DNA of 44,794 nt from Lachnospiraceae bacterium (GCA_022510605.1 JAFLTB010000012.1:1-44794), one strand, 5' to 3'; positions 24,598 through 34,927 are shown, counted from the first letter of the stretch. Notes: generated by a model from the letters alone, not told the origin. Translations and numbers: made by a program.

Positions 24598-25368
24598 ATG
24601 TCATTTACCGTTGAGAACCTGGAATTTTATCTGCTGGTGCTGATGCGGATATCGGCCTTTGTTATGGCTGCCCCTTTTTTCAATTATAATGCCATACCTA
24701 CGCGGATGAAGGCAGCGATTAGTTTTATGCTTACCCTTGTGGTGATTCAGACACTGCCGGTGATTTCCCTTTCCTATACCGGGGTTCTGGGCTTTGCGGT
24801 TCTGGTATTGAAGGAGACGGTGGTAGGGCTGATTCTTGGGTTTTTGTGTAATGTCTGTTTTTATATTATCAACTTTGCCGGACAGATTATGGACATGGAG
24901 ATGGGACTGGCGATGGCCAGTATATATGACCCTTCCACTAATGTCCAGATTACAGTAACGGGTAATATGTATAATTATTTTGTTATGCTGCTGTTAGTAG
25001 TCACCAATACCCATTATTATATTATCCGGGCCATCATCGACAGTTTTTCATACTTTAATGTGGGACAGGCGGTGTTTGGAAATGGGATAGAAGGCATTAT
25101 TATGGATTTTCTGGGAAATTATTTCCTGATTGCCATACGCATCTGCCTCCCCATTTTCTGTTGTATGATGTTAATCAATGTTATACTGGCTGTGCTGACC
25201 AGAGCGGCGCCCCAGATGAATATGTTTGTTGTTGGTATCCAGATTAAAGTGATGGCAGGGCTTATTGTCCTGATTTTTATGATACAGACCCTGCCCACTG
25301 TATCGGATTTCATATTTACTGAGATGAAAGAAATTGTCTCTCAGGCCATCCGGGCTTTTTCCCCTTAG
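24598..25368 (+). CDS. fliR: flagellar export gate protein FliR
   Basis: A 256-residue, very hydrophobic protein with about six membrane segments. The conserved AGQIMDMEMGLAMASIYDPS loop and the N-terminal LLVLMRISAFVMAAPFF are FliR features. Its AGGAGG site lies inside the end of fliQ. FliR closes the FliPQR helix and contacts FlhB, encoded next. Confidence 0.96.
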   Translation: MSFTVENLEFYLLVLMRISAFVMAAPFFNYNAIPTRMKAAISFMLTLVVIQTLPVISLSYTGVLGFAVLVLKETVVGLILGFLCNVCFYIINFAGQIMDMEMGLAMASIYDPSTNVQITVTGNMYNYFVMLLLVVTNTHYYIIRAIIDSFSYFNVGQAVFGNGIEGIIMDFLGNYFLIAIRICLPIFCCMMLINVILAVLTRAAPQMNMFVVGIQIKVMAGLIVLIFMIQTLPTVSDFIFTEMKEIVSQAIRAFSP

Positions 25369-25402
25369 GGGGGCCGGGGGCGGAAAGGTGCCAGGTGATA
25401 CC

Positions 25403-26509
25403 ATGGTGTTGGAATATAATCTCCAGTTCTTTGCCAAAGAAGGGCAGGGAGGCGAAAAGACAGAGCCCGCCACCCCCAAAAAACTGGAGAAGGCGAGAGA
25501 GGAGGGGCAGGCGCCCCGGAGCCAGGATATGAATACAGCCATCCTGCTTATTGTTCTCTTTGGAGGTCTGCGGGTGTTTGGCGGCTATATGCTGGACCGT
25601 CTGTATGACGTATTTCATTTCAGTTACCAGAATATTTCCGATTATGCCGCAGAAGACTTCACGACGGGAAGATTCATGAACCTGTTTACCTATGGAGTAC
25701 GGGAAATCATTCTGGTTATTCTTCCTATACTGGCCTTTGGTCTGGTAGGGGGATTTGTGGTAAGTGTGGTTCAGGTGAAATGGAAGGTCACCTTAAAACC
25801 TTTAATGCCAAAACCATCCAAGATAAGTCCCATCAGCGGATTTAAGCGGATGTTTTCCAAAGATAAAATTTTTGATATGCTGAAGGCGATTGCGAAAATT
25901 GCCATATTATTTTATGTAGTATACTCTTCCATGAAGGACGAATGGGGAATGATATTGAATATTTATCAGCTGGATGTGGTATCTGCCGTCACCCTGATTG
26001 TGGATTCAGTATTAAATATTTCCCTGAAAATCTGCGCAGTATTTCTCATTATTGCCTTTGTGGACTGGGCTTACCAGAAGCACAAGTTTAACAACGACAT
26101 GAAGATGACGAAGCAGGAAGTCAAGGATGAGTACAAAAACACCGAGGGAAATCCACAGATTAAAGGCCAGATACGCCGGAAGATGCAGGAAGCGTCCAGA
26201 CGCCGTATGATGCAGGAACTTCCGGAGGCCGATGTGGTCATTACCAACCCGACCCATCTGGCGGTGGCCTTAAAATATGACAGGGAACGGGCAGAAGCCC
26301 CGGTTGTGCTGGCAAAGGGCGCCGATTATGTGGCAGAGAAGATTAAGGAAAAGGCCAGAGAAAACCGGATTGAGATTGTGGAAAACAAACCGCTGGCCAG
26401 GATGCTCTACTACAATGTGGAGATAGGAGACCAGATACCGCCGGAACTTTATCAGATGGTGGCAGAGATACTGGCCTATGTATATGGACTGCAGGGCAGG
26501 GTAAGTTAG
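25403..26509 (+). CDS. flhB: flagellar export switch protein FlhB
   Basis: A 368-residue protein with four membrane helices, then a cytoplasmic domain with the self-cleaving NPTH motif at residues 282-285. Cleavage there, together with FliK, switches export from hook to filament substrates. The N-terminal GEKTEPATPKKLEKAREEGQ is the usual FlhB opening and lies shortly after the ATG at 25403. Earlier in-frame starts reach back into fliR and add a Pro/Gly-rich, non-family extension. Confidence 0.95.
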   Translation: MVLEYNLQFFAKEGQGGEKTEPATPKKLEKAREEGQAPRSQDMNTAILLIVLFGGLRVFGGYMLDRLYDVFHFSYQNISDYAAEDFTTGRFMNLFTYGVREIILVILPILAFGLVGGFVVSVVQVKWKVTLKPLMPKPSKISPISGFKRMFSKDKIFDMLKAIAKIAILFYVVYSSMKDEWGMILNIYQLDVVSAVTLIVDSVLNISLKICAVFLIIAFVDWAYQKHKFNNDMKMTKQEVKDEYKNTEGNPQIKGQIRRKMQEASRRRMMQELPEADVVITNPTHLAVALKYDRERAEAPVVLAKGADYVAEKIKEKARENRIEIVENKPLARMLYYNVEIGDQIPPELYQMVAEILAYVYGLQGRVS

Positions 26510-26586
26510 CCGCAGACCATTGAGTAAGCAGACAGGTTCAATAAAACAGAACCGGCAGAGAGAAAACAGCGAAAGGAGGACACAGA

Positions 26587-28623
26587 ATGAAACGGGCAGA
26601 TTTAGCACTGGGCGCGTTTATACTTATACCTATTTTATGTCTGATTATTCCAGTGCCCCTTACGCTTCTGGACGTCTTTTTTGCGTTGAATATTGCCCTG
26701 TCTATGATTATATTGTTCAATGCCCTGTTTTCCAAAGAACCATTGGACATGTCCAGTTTTCCTACGTTACTGCTTCTGACGACGCTGTTTCGCCTGGCGC
26801 TGAATGTCAGTTCCACCAGGAACATTCTTCTCCATGCAGATGCCGGTAACGTAGTCAATACCTTCGGTAACTTTGTAGGCGGCGGTAACCTGATTGTGGG
26901 CGGTATTGTGTTCTTCGTGCTGGTTATCATGCAGCTGCTGGTAATCAACAAGGGTTCCGAGCGTGTCAGTGAGGTAACGGCCCGTTTTACCCTGGATGCC
27001 ATGCCCGGTAAGCAGATGGCCATTGATGCGGACTTAAATACCGGCGCCATCACCGATGAGGAGGCCAAGGCGCGAAGGGAAAAAATCCAGCAGGAATCCG
27101 CCTTTTTTGGCTCCATGGACGGTGCCACCAAGTATGTAAAGGGAGATGCCACTGCCGGTCTGATTATAACCGTGCTGAACTTTGTGGGCGGTCTGGCCAT
27201 CGGTGTTCTGATGAATGGCATGGACACGGACACCGCTATACAGACCTATTCCATATTGACCATTGGTGACGGCCTGACCGCACAGATTCCTTCTTTGATG
27301 ATTTCTCTGGCTACCGGTGTGCTGGTGACAAAGAGTTCCAAAGAAGCGGATATTGGGAATATTTTGCAAAGACAGCTTTTTTCCACTCCAAAAGTGTTAA
27401 ATATTGTGGGTATTGCCCTGATTGGCCTGGGGCTGTTTACCCCGTTAAATATGATAATTTTCTGTGGTTACGGTATCCTCTTTATCATTACCGGACGGAT
27501 GATTGCCAATGAATTGGAAATGTCAGAAATCGATGAATCGGTATCCGAGGAGGAGGAGTCTGCCGAGGAAATACGACGGCCGGAGAACGTTTCCTCCCTG
27601 TTACAGGTGGATGCCATTGAACTGGAATTTGGATATGGTATTATTCCGTTAGCAGATGTGAATCAGGGCGGCGACCTTCTTGACCGTGTGGTTATGATTC
27701 GACGGCAGATTGCTTTGGAACTTGGCTGTGTCGTTCCGATGATTCGTCTCAGGGATAATATCCAGTTGAATCCGAACCAGTATTTGATTAAAATAAAAGG
27801 TGTACCGGTGAGTGAGGGAGAGATTCTCTTCGACCACTATATGGCCATGAACCCAGGCTATGTGGAGGAGGAAATATCCGGTATTCCTACCTTCGAGCCC
27901 TCCTATCATCTGCCGGCTATCTGGATTACTGAGAGTCAGAGGGAGCGGGCGGAATCTCTGGGATACACCGTGGTGGACCCGCCGTCCATCATTGCGACCC
28001 ACCTGACAGAGATTATCCGGACCCACTTAGACGAACTCCTGACAAGACAGGACGTCCAGAACCTGATAAACAACGTCAAGGATGCCAACGAGACACTGAT
28101 TGGGGAACTGGTGCCAAAGCTTCTCAGCGTAGGAGAGATACAGAAGGTACTGCAGAACCTTTTGGCGGAGGGGATTTCCATCCGGGATTTGATTACCATA
28201 TTCGAAACCCTGGCAGATTATGCCGCCAACACCCACGATACCGATATTCTTACAGAATATGTAAGGCAGAATCTGAAGCGGGCAATCTCCAACCAGTATT
28301 TCTTCAGTAATGAGCCAACCAGCGTAGTGACACTGGACCCCAAGGCGGAGCAGGAGATTATGGATTCTGTTAAACAGACAGAACAGGGCACCTATCTGTC
28401 CCTAGACCCGGATTATACCCAGCGCCTGACGGCGGCACTGCGGGAGGAGACCGGCAAACTGGAGGAATTGGGCAAGACACCGATTATTATTACCTCTCCT
28501 ATTGTGAGGATGTATTTCAAGAAATTGACGGCAGAGCAGTTTAGAAATCTGCATGTTTTATCTTATAATGAGATTGATTCCGATGTGGAACTGCAATCAG
28601 TTGGGATGGTGACTGTGGAATGA
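26587..28623 (+). CDS. flhA: flagellar export protein FlhA
   Basis: A 678-residue export-gate protein. The first ~310 residues hold about eight membrane helices and the FHIPEP motif region (RLALNVSSTRNILLH). The rest is the cytoplasmic platform that docks chaperone-substrate complexes. It forms a nonameric ring and couples ion flow to export. AAAGGAGGA lies before the ATG. The stop overlaps the flhF start (ATGA). Confidence 0.96.
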   Translation: MKRADLALGAFILIPILCLIIPVPLTLLDVFFALNIALSMIILFNALFSKEPLDMSSFPTLLLLTTLFRLALNVSSTRNILLHADAGNVVNTFGNFVGGGNLIVGGIVFFVLVIMQLLVINKGSERVSEVTARFTLDAMPGKQMAIDADLNTGAITDEEAKARREKIQQESAFFGSMDGATKYVKGDATAGLIITVLNFVGGLAIGVLMNGMDTDTAIQTYSILTIGDGLTAQIPSLMISLATGVLVTKSSKEADIGNILQRQLFSTPKVLNIVGIALIGLGLFTPLNMIIFCGYGILFIITGRMIANELEMSEIDESVSEEEESAEEIRRPENVSSLLQVDAIELEFGYGIIPLADVNQGGDLLDRVVMIRRQIALELGCVVPMIRLRDNIQLNPNQYLIKIKGVPVSEGEILFDHYMAMNPGYVEEEISGIPTFEPSYHLPAIWITESQRERAESLGYTVVDPPSIIATHLTEIIRTHLDELLTRQDVQNLINNVKDANETLIGELVPKLLSVGEIQKVLQNLLAEGISIRDLITIFETLADYAANTHDTDILTEYVRQNLKRAISNQYFFSNEPTSVVTLDPKAEQEIMDSVKQTEQGTYLSLDPDYTQRLTAALREETGKLEELGKTPIIITSPIVRMYFKKLTAEQFRNLHVLSYNEIDSDVELQSVGMVTVE

Positions 28624-29885
28624 TTATTAAAAAGTATCTGGCAAAAACGGAAAAAGAGGCCATTGAAATGGCAAAGGAGGAATTGGGCAGCGGCGCCATT
28701 GTTATGAATATCAAGACAGTGGCTCCGAAAGGTCTTGCCAAACTCTTTGTCAAAGGCAAGGTGGAGGTAACAGCAGCGTTGGATGAGACGCCGCCTTCCT
28801 ATACAGAACCGTCAAAGCCGGCAGAAAAGCCAGCAGAAAGACCGATGGAGAGAATGGGAGAAAAGTCGGAGAGAGAACCGATGGCAGCTATTCCGCCAAT
28901 ACCGGCGGCCCCTCAGAGCCGTCCGCAAAAGGAATCCGGAGAGGAAGCAAGCCTGGCAGACCGGCTTTCCAAATTGCAGACTCTTTTAGAAAAACAGATG
29001 CAGTCAGAAAAGCAGCAGGAGAAAAAAGCAGAACTCCCTCCTGCACCCCAGCCGGAAAAGGAGCAGGAGGAAGAAAAAATCCGGGTCTGCAAGGAACTGA
29101 TTCACGAACAGCTGTTGCAGAATGAAGTGGAAAAAGAGATTGCCGATACCATTATGGAGGAGGTAAACCGCTCCCTGCCGATGAATGCAGCCCTGGACCA
29201 GATTCTTGCCAGCGTATATCAGAAGATTATACTGATGATGGGGCAGCCTTACCTTATTGATGTGCAGCCGGCGGCCCGAACCAAATTTGTCTTTTTTCTT
29301 GGCTCCACCGGAGTGGGAAAAACCACTACCATTGCCAAAATTGCTTCTAAACTTAAATTAGAAGAAAATGCAGATATTGCGCTGGTGACGGCAGATACCT
29401 ATCGGATTGCGGCAGTAGAGCAGTTAAAAACCTATGCGAATATTTTGTCGGTGCCTCTTAAGGTGATTTACAGTCCTGGGGAACTGGGGGAACTTATGGA
29501 GGAACTGAGCCAGTATGATATCTGCCTGGTGGACACCGCAGGGCGTTCCCACAAAAACAAAGAACAAATTAACGATATACGGGAATTGCTCGAACAGGTG
29601 CCCATTGCAGAGCGGCAGGTGTATCTGGTCTTAAATGCCGGTACAAAATACAGTGATTTAAAAGAAATTGCCAAAGTATATTCCCGTTTGACGGATTTCA
29701 GCATTATCTTTACCAAACTGGATGAGACTTCCTCTGCCGGCGCCATGCTGAATATGCGGGTACAGACCAAATGTCCACTGTCTTATGTGACATGGGGGCA
29801 GAATGTTCCGGATGACATCGGAGAGATTAATGCACAAAAAGTAGCCAAAAAATTGTTGGGCGGCGATGCGAAGCATTCGGCATGA
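28620..29885 (+). CDS. flhF: flagellar biosynthesis SRP-type GTPase FlhF
   Basis: 421 residues. An N-terminal B domain (about 1-55) is followed by a low-complexity Pro/Glu/Gln-rich linker (about 56-150) and an SRP-like NG GTPase domain with P-loop GSTGVGKT at 228-235, DTYRIAAVEQL and DTAGRSHKN. FlhF sets the place and number of flagella. The ATG overlaps the flhA stop by four bases. Its activator FlhG is the next gene. Confidence 0.95.
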   Translation: MIIKKYLAKTEKEAIEMAKEELGSGAIVMNIKTVAPKGLAKLFVKGKVEVTAALDETPPSYTEPSKPAEKPAERPMERMGEKSEREPMAAIPPIPAAPQSRPQKESGEEASLADRLSKLQTLLEKQMQSEKQQEKKAELPPAPQPEKEQEEEKIRVCKELIHEQLLQNEVEKEIADTIMEEVNRSLPMNAALDQILASVYQKIILMMGQPYLIDVQPAARTKFVFFLGSTGVGKTTTIAKIASKLKLEENADIALVTADTYRIAAVEQLKTYANILSVPLKVIYSPGELGELMEELSQYDICLVDTAGRSHKNKEQINDIRELLEQVPIAERQVYLVLNAGTKYSDLKEIAKVYSRLTDFSIIFTKLDETSSAGAMLNMRVQTKCPLSYVTWGQNVPDDIGEINAQKVAKKLLGGDAKHSA

Positions 29886-29944
29886 CATAAGAAAAAACTG
29901 CAGAGTGCGGCGCATGTTGTTTGTGATAGAAAGGTTGGTGTGGA

Positions 29945-30829
29945 ATGGACCAGGCAGAGCACTTGCGTAATATAATTAAAAAACAGGAAATTCAGCCGGA
30001 CAGACAAACCGCCCGTGTGATTACCGTCACATCAGGAAAAGGCGGGGTGGGGAAAACCAGTGTGTCTGTAAACCTGGCGATAAATTTAAGCCGGATGGGA
30101 AAAAGGGTCATTATTTTGGATGCGGATTTTGGTCTGGCCAATATTGAAATCATGTTAGGCATCCGGCCGAAATATAATTTAGCAGATTTGATGTTCCGGG
30201 GAAAAACCATTTCTGACATCATTACTTATGGTGCGGAGAATATTGGGCTGATTTCCGGTGGCTCCGGCATCAATGAGATGGCAAACCTCACCAGGGAGCA
30301 GGTCTTTCATCTGATTCAAAAAATGACGGAGTTAGACCGGCTGGCAGATGTGATTATTGTGGACACAGGAGCTGGTATTGGGGATTCCGTGCTGGAATTT
30401 GTGGCGGCCAGTGCGGAAGTTCTGTTAGTAGCCACACCGGAACCGACATCCATAACAGATGCCTATGCTTTACTCAAGATGCTGAATCGGAGTTCCTCTT
30501 ATCATCAGGGGAAAACCACAGTAAAACTCATTGCCAACCAGGTGCGTGGTGACAATGACGCGGACGAATTATTTGAAAAACTTGGTATTGTAGTAAATAA
30601 ATTTTTAAATATTGATATTGAGTATCTCGGGGCAATCCCGTATGATAATAATATGTTAAAGGCGGTTATCCGTCAGGAACCTCTCTCTATTGCGCTGCCA
30701 GATTCAGCAGCGGCCAGGGCTATGAGGAGGATTGCGGCTGTTTTACTGGACAGGGGGGAAGAAGTACCACCCCGCATGGGAATTATGCAGTTATTTTCCC
30801 GTGTCATTAAGATTAAACTGCGTCGATAG
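29945..30829 (+). CDS. flhG: MinD-like ATPase FlhG (YlxH/FleN)
   Basis: A 294-residue ParA/MinD-type ATPase with deviant Walker A KGGVGKT at 32-38, the DADFGLANIEIMLG segment and a C-terminal amphipathic helix likely to bind membrane (SRVIKIKLRR). Residues 2-8, DQAEHLR, match the DQAxxLR peptide that stimulates FlhF GTPase activity in Bacillus. The pair controls flagellar number and placement and C-ring assembly. Confidence 0.94.
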   Translation: MDQAEHLRNIIKKQEIQPDRQTARVITVTSGKGGVGKTSVSVNLAINLSRMGKRVIILDADFGLANIEIMLGIRPKYNLADLMFRGKTISDIITYGAENIGLISGGSGINEMANLTREQVFHLIQKMTELDRLADVIIVDTGAGIGDSVLEFVAASAEVLLVATPEPTSITDAYALLKMLNRSSSYHQGKTTVKLIANQVRGDNDADELFEKLGIVVNKFLNIDIEYLGAIPYDNNMLKAVIRQEPLSIALPDSAAARAMRRIAAVLLDRGEEVPPRMGIMQLFSRVIKIKLRR

Positions 30830-30845
30830 AAAGGAGTAGCGGATT

Positions 30846-31601
30846 GTGAACAATACAATGTTTAAGGTGGGGGACAGAATTGAAATGACCCATGCCGTCA
30901 GTGCTATAGGGGGAGTTGTGTCGGAGAAAAAATATGGCAGCCAGTTGCTGGACTTTGATGGAATCCGTACTGCCAAGATTGCTATGCCGATTTATGAAAA
31001 CCGGCTGGTTCCACTGGACATAGGGGATGAGTATCAGATATGCTTTTTTACCAACGCCGGATTATATCAGTGCCGGGCTCGGATACAGAGGCGTTACACG
31101 GAAAAGAAGATGCACGTGATGGATGTCATATTTCTGACGGAACTGAAAAAATTCCAGCGGCGTAAATTTTACCGTCTGGACTGTATGTTTTCTGTTAAGT
31201 ACCGAATTATATCTGAAGTTGAGCGCACTTTGCGTGAGCGGTTGGAAAAAGGTGATTTTGAGTCTGAGGAGAAACGCCAGGATTGTCTGGATTCTTTAGA
31301 GCAGATACCGAAGGAATGGATGGATGGAACCATTTCCGATTTGAGCGGCGGTGGTATGCGCTTTCACAGCAGTAAGGAACTGGAGAAGGATGGGATTGTG
31401 GAAGTCAGACTGCCTCTGTCATTCAGGAGTGGTATTCTGCCTATGACCTTTATATTGCGAGTCGTTGCCTGTACACACTATGAGGGAAGCCGGGTTGCTT
31501 ATGAAATCCGGGGTGAATTTGAAAATATAAAAGATTCCGAGCGAGAAATTGTGGTTAAATACGTGTTTGAGGAGCAGCGAAGACGACTTAGAAAGGAGTA
31601 G
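30846..31601 (+). CDS. PilZ-domain c-di-GMP binding protein (YcgR/MotI-like)
   Basis: A 251-residue protein. The N-terminal part is a YcgR_2-like barrel. The PilZ domain begins near residue 105 with the RRKFYRLDC motif (RxxxR) and contains the DLSGGGMRF motif (D/NxSxxG), both needed for c-di-GMP binding. Homologues act as a flagellar clutch or brake. The GTG start at 30846 has AAGGAG nine bases upstream; the ATG at 30858 is too far from it. Lies between flhG and cheB. Confidence 0.9.
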   Translation: MNNTMFKVGDRIEMTHAVSAIGGVVSEKKYGSQLLDFDGIRTAKIAMPIYENRLVPLDIGDEYQICFFTNAGLYQCRARIQRRYTEKKMHVMDVIFLTELKKFQRRKFYRLDCMFSVKYRIISEVERTLRERLEKGDFESEEKRQDCLDSLEQIPKEWMDGTISDLSGGGMRFHSSKELEKDGIVEVRLPLSFRSGILPMTFILRVVACTHYEGSRVAYEIRGEFENIKDSEREIVVKYVFEEQRRRLRKE

Positions 31602-31608
31602 ACACTGC

Positions 31609-32739
31609 GTGGAAAAAAAAGTATTAGTGATTGATGACTCTGCACTCATGAGAAGGGCGGTATCTGATATAATAAACACGGATAAGAAACTGGAGGTATC
31701 TGATACTGCCAATGATGGGCTGTCAGCTATCGACCTGCTGGACCAGGGGAAGCAGTACGATGTTATTTTACTGGATATTCATATGCCAAAGATGGATGGC
31801 GTCCAGTTTCTTAAAGAATTGAATAAAAGGAAGATCAAAGTGCCCACGGTAGTGATGAGTTCTATTGCCAGCAGAAGTACAAATGAAACTATCGAGGCAC
31901 TGGAACTGGGAGCATTTGATTTTGTAAAGAAACCAACCGGGCCAGTGAAATATGGTTTTACCAGTTTTCGGTCAGACCTTCTTGTCCGGCTGTATTGTGC
32001 CTGTGATTTGGAGGAACATTCCGGGGGGATGAAAAAGGATGCGCCAGAGACAATTGAGCCGCAGCGGCTGGCGCCCAAGGTACATCCGACAGGCCCGGCA
32101 GAATCGGTGGCACCGGAAGCCACGATGCAGAGTGTGAGACCGAAACGGCCCGTCCACATCGGAGAGAAGTTAGCAGTGATTGCTTCTTCCACCGGTGGCC
32201 CCAAGGCACTGCAATCCGTAATACCAATGTTGCCGGGGAACTTCCCTTATCCGGTCATTGTTGTTCAGCATATGCCGGAAGGATTTACCGGCTCCCTTGC
32301 CAGCCGTCTCAATGAGATGAGTAAACTGCCGGTAAAAGAGGCAGAGGACGGGGAAATTCTGAAGAAAGGCGTTGTCTACATTGCTCAGGGCGGAAGGCAG
32401 TGCGAACTGTTTCAGGACAAAAATGGAAGGTACCAGATTTCCGAGAAGGATAAGCCGGCCCGTGGAGGACTGAAGCCCTGTGCGGATATTCTGTTGGAAT
32501 CTCTGGTAGATACTTCCTTTGATGAAATTGTCTGCGTTGTGCTGACAGGAATGGGTGGTGACGGCAGCAAAGGAATTCTGCGGGCAAAAACCTGCAAAAA
32601 AATCAAAGTGGTTGCCCAGGATGAGGCTACCTGTGTTGTGTATGGTATGCCACGAGTGGCAAAAGCGGCAGGTGTAGTAGATGAAATGGTGCCTTTGAAG
32701 GATGTAGCAGGCACGATGATAAAAACAATAGGAGTGTGA
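31609..32739 (+). CDS. cheB: chemotaxis methylesterase/deamidase CheB
   Basis: 376 residues: a receiver domain with phosphoacceptor Asp56 (ILLDIHMPKMDG), an interdomain linker (about 140-180) and a methylesterase domain with the catalytic triad visible as Ser194 (ASSTGG), His221 (VQHMPEGF) and Asp318 (GMGGDG). It removes methyl groups from receptors for adaptation. The GTG at 31609 follows AAAGGAG; an upstream in-frame start would lie inside the PilZ gene. CheR, its partner, is not in the window. Confidence 0.95.
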   Translation: MEKKVLVIDDSALMRRAVSDIINTDKKLEVSDTANDGLSAIDLLDQGKQYDVILLDIHMPKMDGVQFLKELNKRKIKVPTVVMSSIASRSTNETIEALELGAFDFVKKPTGPVKYGFTSFRSDLLVRLYCACDLEEHSGGMKKDAPETIEPQRLAPKVHPTGPAESVAPEATMQSVRPKRPVHIGEKLAVIASSTGGPKALQSVIPMLPGNFPYPVIVVQHMPEGFTGSLASRLNEMSKLPVKEAEDGEILKKGVVYIAQGGRQCELFQDKNGRYQISEKDKPARGGLKPCADILLESLVDTSFDEIVCVVLTGMGGDGSKGILRAKTCKKIKVVAQDEATCVVYGMPRVAKAAGVVDEMVPLKDVAGTMIKTIGV

Positions 32740-32743
32740 ATGT

Positions 32744-34915
32744 ATGGATACGAGTCAATATCTGGAGTTATTTGCTGATGAGACAAAGGAACATCTGCAG
32801 AGTCTGAATGAGCACATTCTGATTCTGGAAAAGGAGCCGGAAAATGAAGATACTATTAATGAGATTTTCCGTACGGCGCATACGCTGAAGGGAATGGCCG
32901 GTACTATGGGATTTGCCCGGATGCAGCGTCTGACTCATGATTTGGAAAATGTATTTTCCGAGATACGGAATGGCAACATGAAAGCCAATGCCAAATTGAT
33001 TGACGTGTTGTTCCGTGGACTGGATGCCTTGGAATCCTATCTGGATGTCATAACCACAGAGGGAAACGAGGGAACCGAAGACAATCAGGATATTATTGAT
33101 GACCTGAATGCTCTCTTAGAGGAGCAGAGTGGTGGAGCGGCTCCGGCGCCGGACAAAGGCGAAAAGGATAAGAAGGATGAGAAGGTTTCGGAAGAAAAGG
33201 AAGAATCGGCTGAGGCAGCACCGACGGCAGAAGGCGACAAAGACAAGTGCAAATACCTTGAGATTCCCGTTGACGAATCGGAACTGTCAGCCATCCGCTC
33301 TGCAAAGGAAGAGGGCAAGAACATATATGGTGTTACCGTGTACTTACAGGAGAGCTGCATTTTGAAATCTGCCCGTGCTTTTCTGGTATTTAAGTCGGTG
33401 GAGAGCAAAGGAGAGCTTATTAAGTCTGTCCCTACCACCGAGAAGATTGAAGACGAGGAATTTGATTTGGATTTCAGCTGGATTCTTGCCACAACAGAAT
33501 CCAAGGAAGCCGTTGAAAAACTTATTATGAATGTGTCGGAAATTGCGGAGGCACATATCGGTGATTTCCCGATTCCGGAAGAAGAGCCTGCAGAGGCTCC
33601 GGCGGCGGACACGACTCCGGCTCCAGCTCCGGCGGCGGATAAGAAACCAGCGGCGGCTCCGGCGGCGAAGAAGCCTGCGGCGCAGCCGAAAAAACCAGCA
33701 GAGGCTGCCGAACAGCCGAAGAAGGCGGGTGCAACTGCCACCAAGGCGAAGATGGGAAGCCGTTCGGTCCGTGTGGATATTGATAAACTGGATGTGCTGA
33801 TGAATCTTGTCAGCGAGTTGATTATTGCGAAAAATGGACTGGTGTCTGTCAGCTCCAATGGCGGCATTCCATCGGAAAACTCCCAGACCTTCCATGACCA
33901 GATTGAGTATCTGGAAAGGGTGACCACCAACCTGCATGAATCTGTAATGAAGGTAAGGATGGTACCGATTGACAGCGTAGTCAACCGTTTCCCTCGGATG
34001 ATACGGGATTTGAATCGTAAACTGAATAAAAAGATGGAATTGTATATGACCGGTGAAGAGACGGAGTTAGACCGTACGGTTATTGATGAAATCGGTGACC
34101 CGCTGATGCATTTGCTTCGTAACTCTGCCGATCACGGACTGGAGAGCAATGAGGAGCGTCTGAGTTTAGGAAAGCCGGAGGTTGGTTCCATTTTCCTGGA
34201 TGCTTATCAGGATGGTAATAACGTTATTATTGATGTGCGGGATGACGGTGCCGGCATCGATGTGGATAAGGTAAGACAGAAGGCCATTGACCGGGGTACC
34301 GTTACGGAAAAACAGGCAGAGACTATGACGGATAAGGATTTTATAGACCTTCTGTTTATGCCAAGTTTTTCCACGGCAGATAAAATCACCGATGTCTCCG
34401 GACGAGGCGTTGGTCTGGATGTGGTAAAGACAAAGATTGAGGCCCTGGGAGGAAGCATCAGTGCCAAAACGGTGGCCGGAGAGGGCAGTACCTTTTCCAT
34501 CCAACTTCCGCTTACCCTGGCTATTATCCAGGCTTTGATGGTGGAAGTGGGAAGCGAAAAATATGCGATTCCGCTTGGGAACATCAACGGTATTGAGGAC
34601 ATTAAGAAAGAAGAGATTTGTTTTGTTCAGTCCAAAGAGGTAATTCACCTCAGAGGAAGTGTAATTCCGATTCTTCGGCTGGAGGAGATTCTGGATATTG
34701 AAGAGTCGGGAAGAGAAAGCGATTCTCTGATTGTCGTTGTAATAAAGAAGGGCGAGCAGCAGGTTGGATTAGTTATTGATAACCTGTTAGGCCAGCAGGA
34801 AACCGTTATCAAATCGCTGGGGCGCCATATTACGAATAATAAGTTGTTCAGCGGTGCTACCATACTGGGAGACGGCGAGGTAGCCTTAATCCTGGATACA
34901 AACACATTGATTTAA
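32744..34915 (+). CDS. cheA: chemotaxis histidine kinase CheA
   Basis: A 723-residue kinase with domains in order: P1 phosphotransfer with His46 (FRTAHTLKGMAGTMGF), P2-like region (about 165-285), an Ala/Pro/Lys-rich linker (about 285-340), P3 dimerisation, P4 ATPase (NSADHGLE, DDGAGID, GRGVGLDVVKTKIEALGGS) and P5 CheW-like domain. It phosphorylates CheY and CheB. It begins 4 bases after cheB; GGAGTGTGA precedes the ATG. Confidence 0.96.
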   Translation: MDTSQYLELFADETKEHLQSLNEHILILEKEPENEDTINEIFRTAHTLKGMAGTMGFARMQRLTHDLENVFSEIRNGNMKANAKLIDVLFRGLDALESYLDVITTEGNEGTEDNQDIIDDLNALLEEQSGGAAPAPDKGEKDKKDEKVSEEKEESAEAAPTAEGDKDKCKYLEIPVDESELSAIRSAKEEGKNIYGVTVYLQESCILKSARAFLVFKSVESKGELIKSVPTTEKIEDEEFDLDFSWILATTESKEAVEKLIMNVSEIAEAHIGDFPIPEEEPAEAPAADTTPAPAPAADKKPAAAPAAKKPAAQPKKPAEAAEQPKKAGATATKAKMGSRSVRVDIDKLDVLMNLVSELIIAKNGLVSVSSNGGIPSENSQTFHDQIEYLERVTTNLHESVMKVRMVPIDSVVNRFPRMIRDLNRKLNKKMELYMTGEETELDRTVIDEIGDPLMHLLRNSADHGLESNEERLSLGKPEVGSIFLDAYQDGNNVIIDVRDDGAGIDVDKVRQKAIDRGTVTEKQAETMTDKDFIDLLFMPSFSTADKITDVSGRGVGLDVVKTKIEALGGSISAKTVAGEGSTFSIQLPLTLAIIQALMVEVGSEKYAIPLGNINGIEDIKKEEICFVQSKEVIHLRGSVIPILRLEEILDIEESGRESDSLIVVVIKKGEQQVGLVIDNLLGQQETVIKSLGRHITNNKLFSGATILGDGEVALILDTNTLI

Positions 34916-34927
34916 GGAGGTGCCAGC

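Noticed and set aside
33600-33720. Repetitive GGCTCCGGCGGCG-type DNA in cheA and the Ala/Pro-rich DNA in fliY (22230-22330)
   Set aside because: These encode normal flexible interdomain linkers and lack the regular period seen in the SwrB-like gene.
33085-33984. Long minus-strand open frame (299 codons) opposite cheA
   Set aside because: It is opposite the Ala/Pro-rich linker and coding strand of cheA, has low-complexity Ser/Ala/Gly composition and no family features; an artefact of codon composition.
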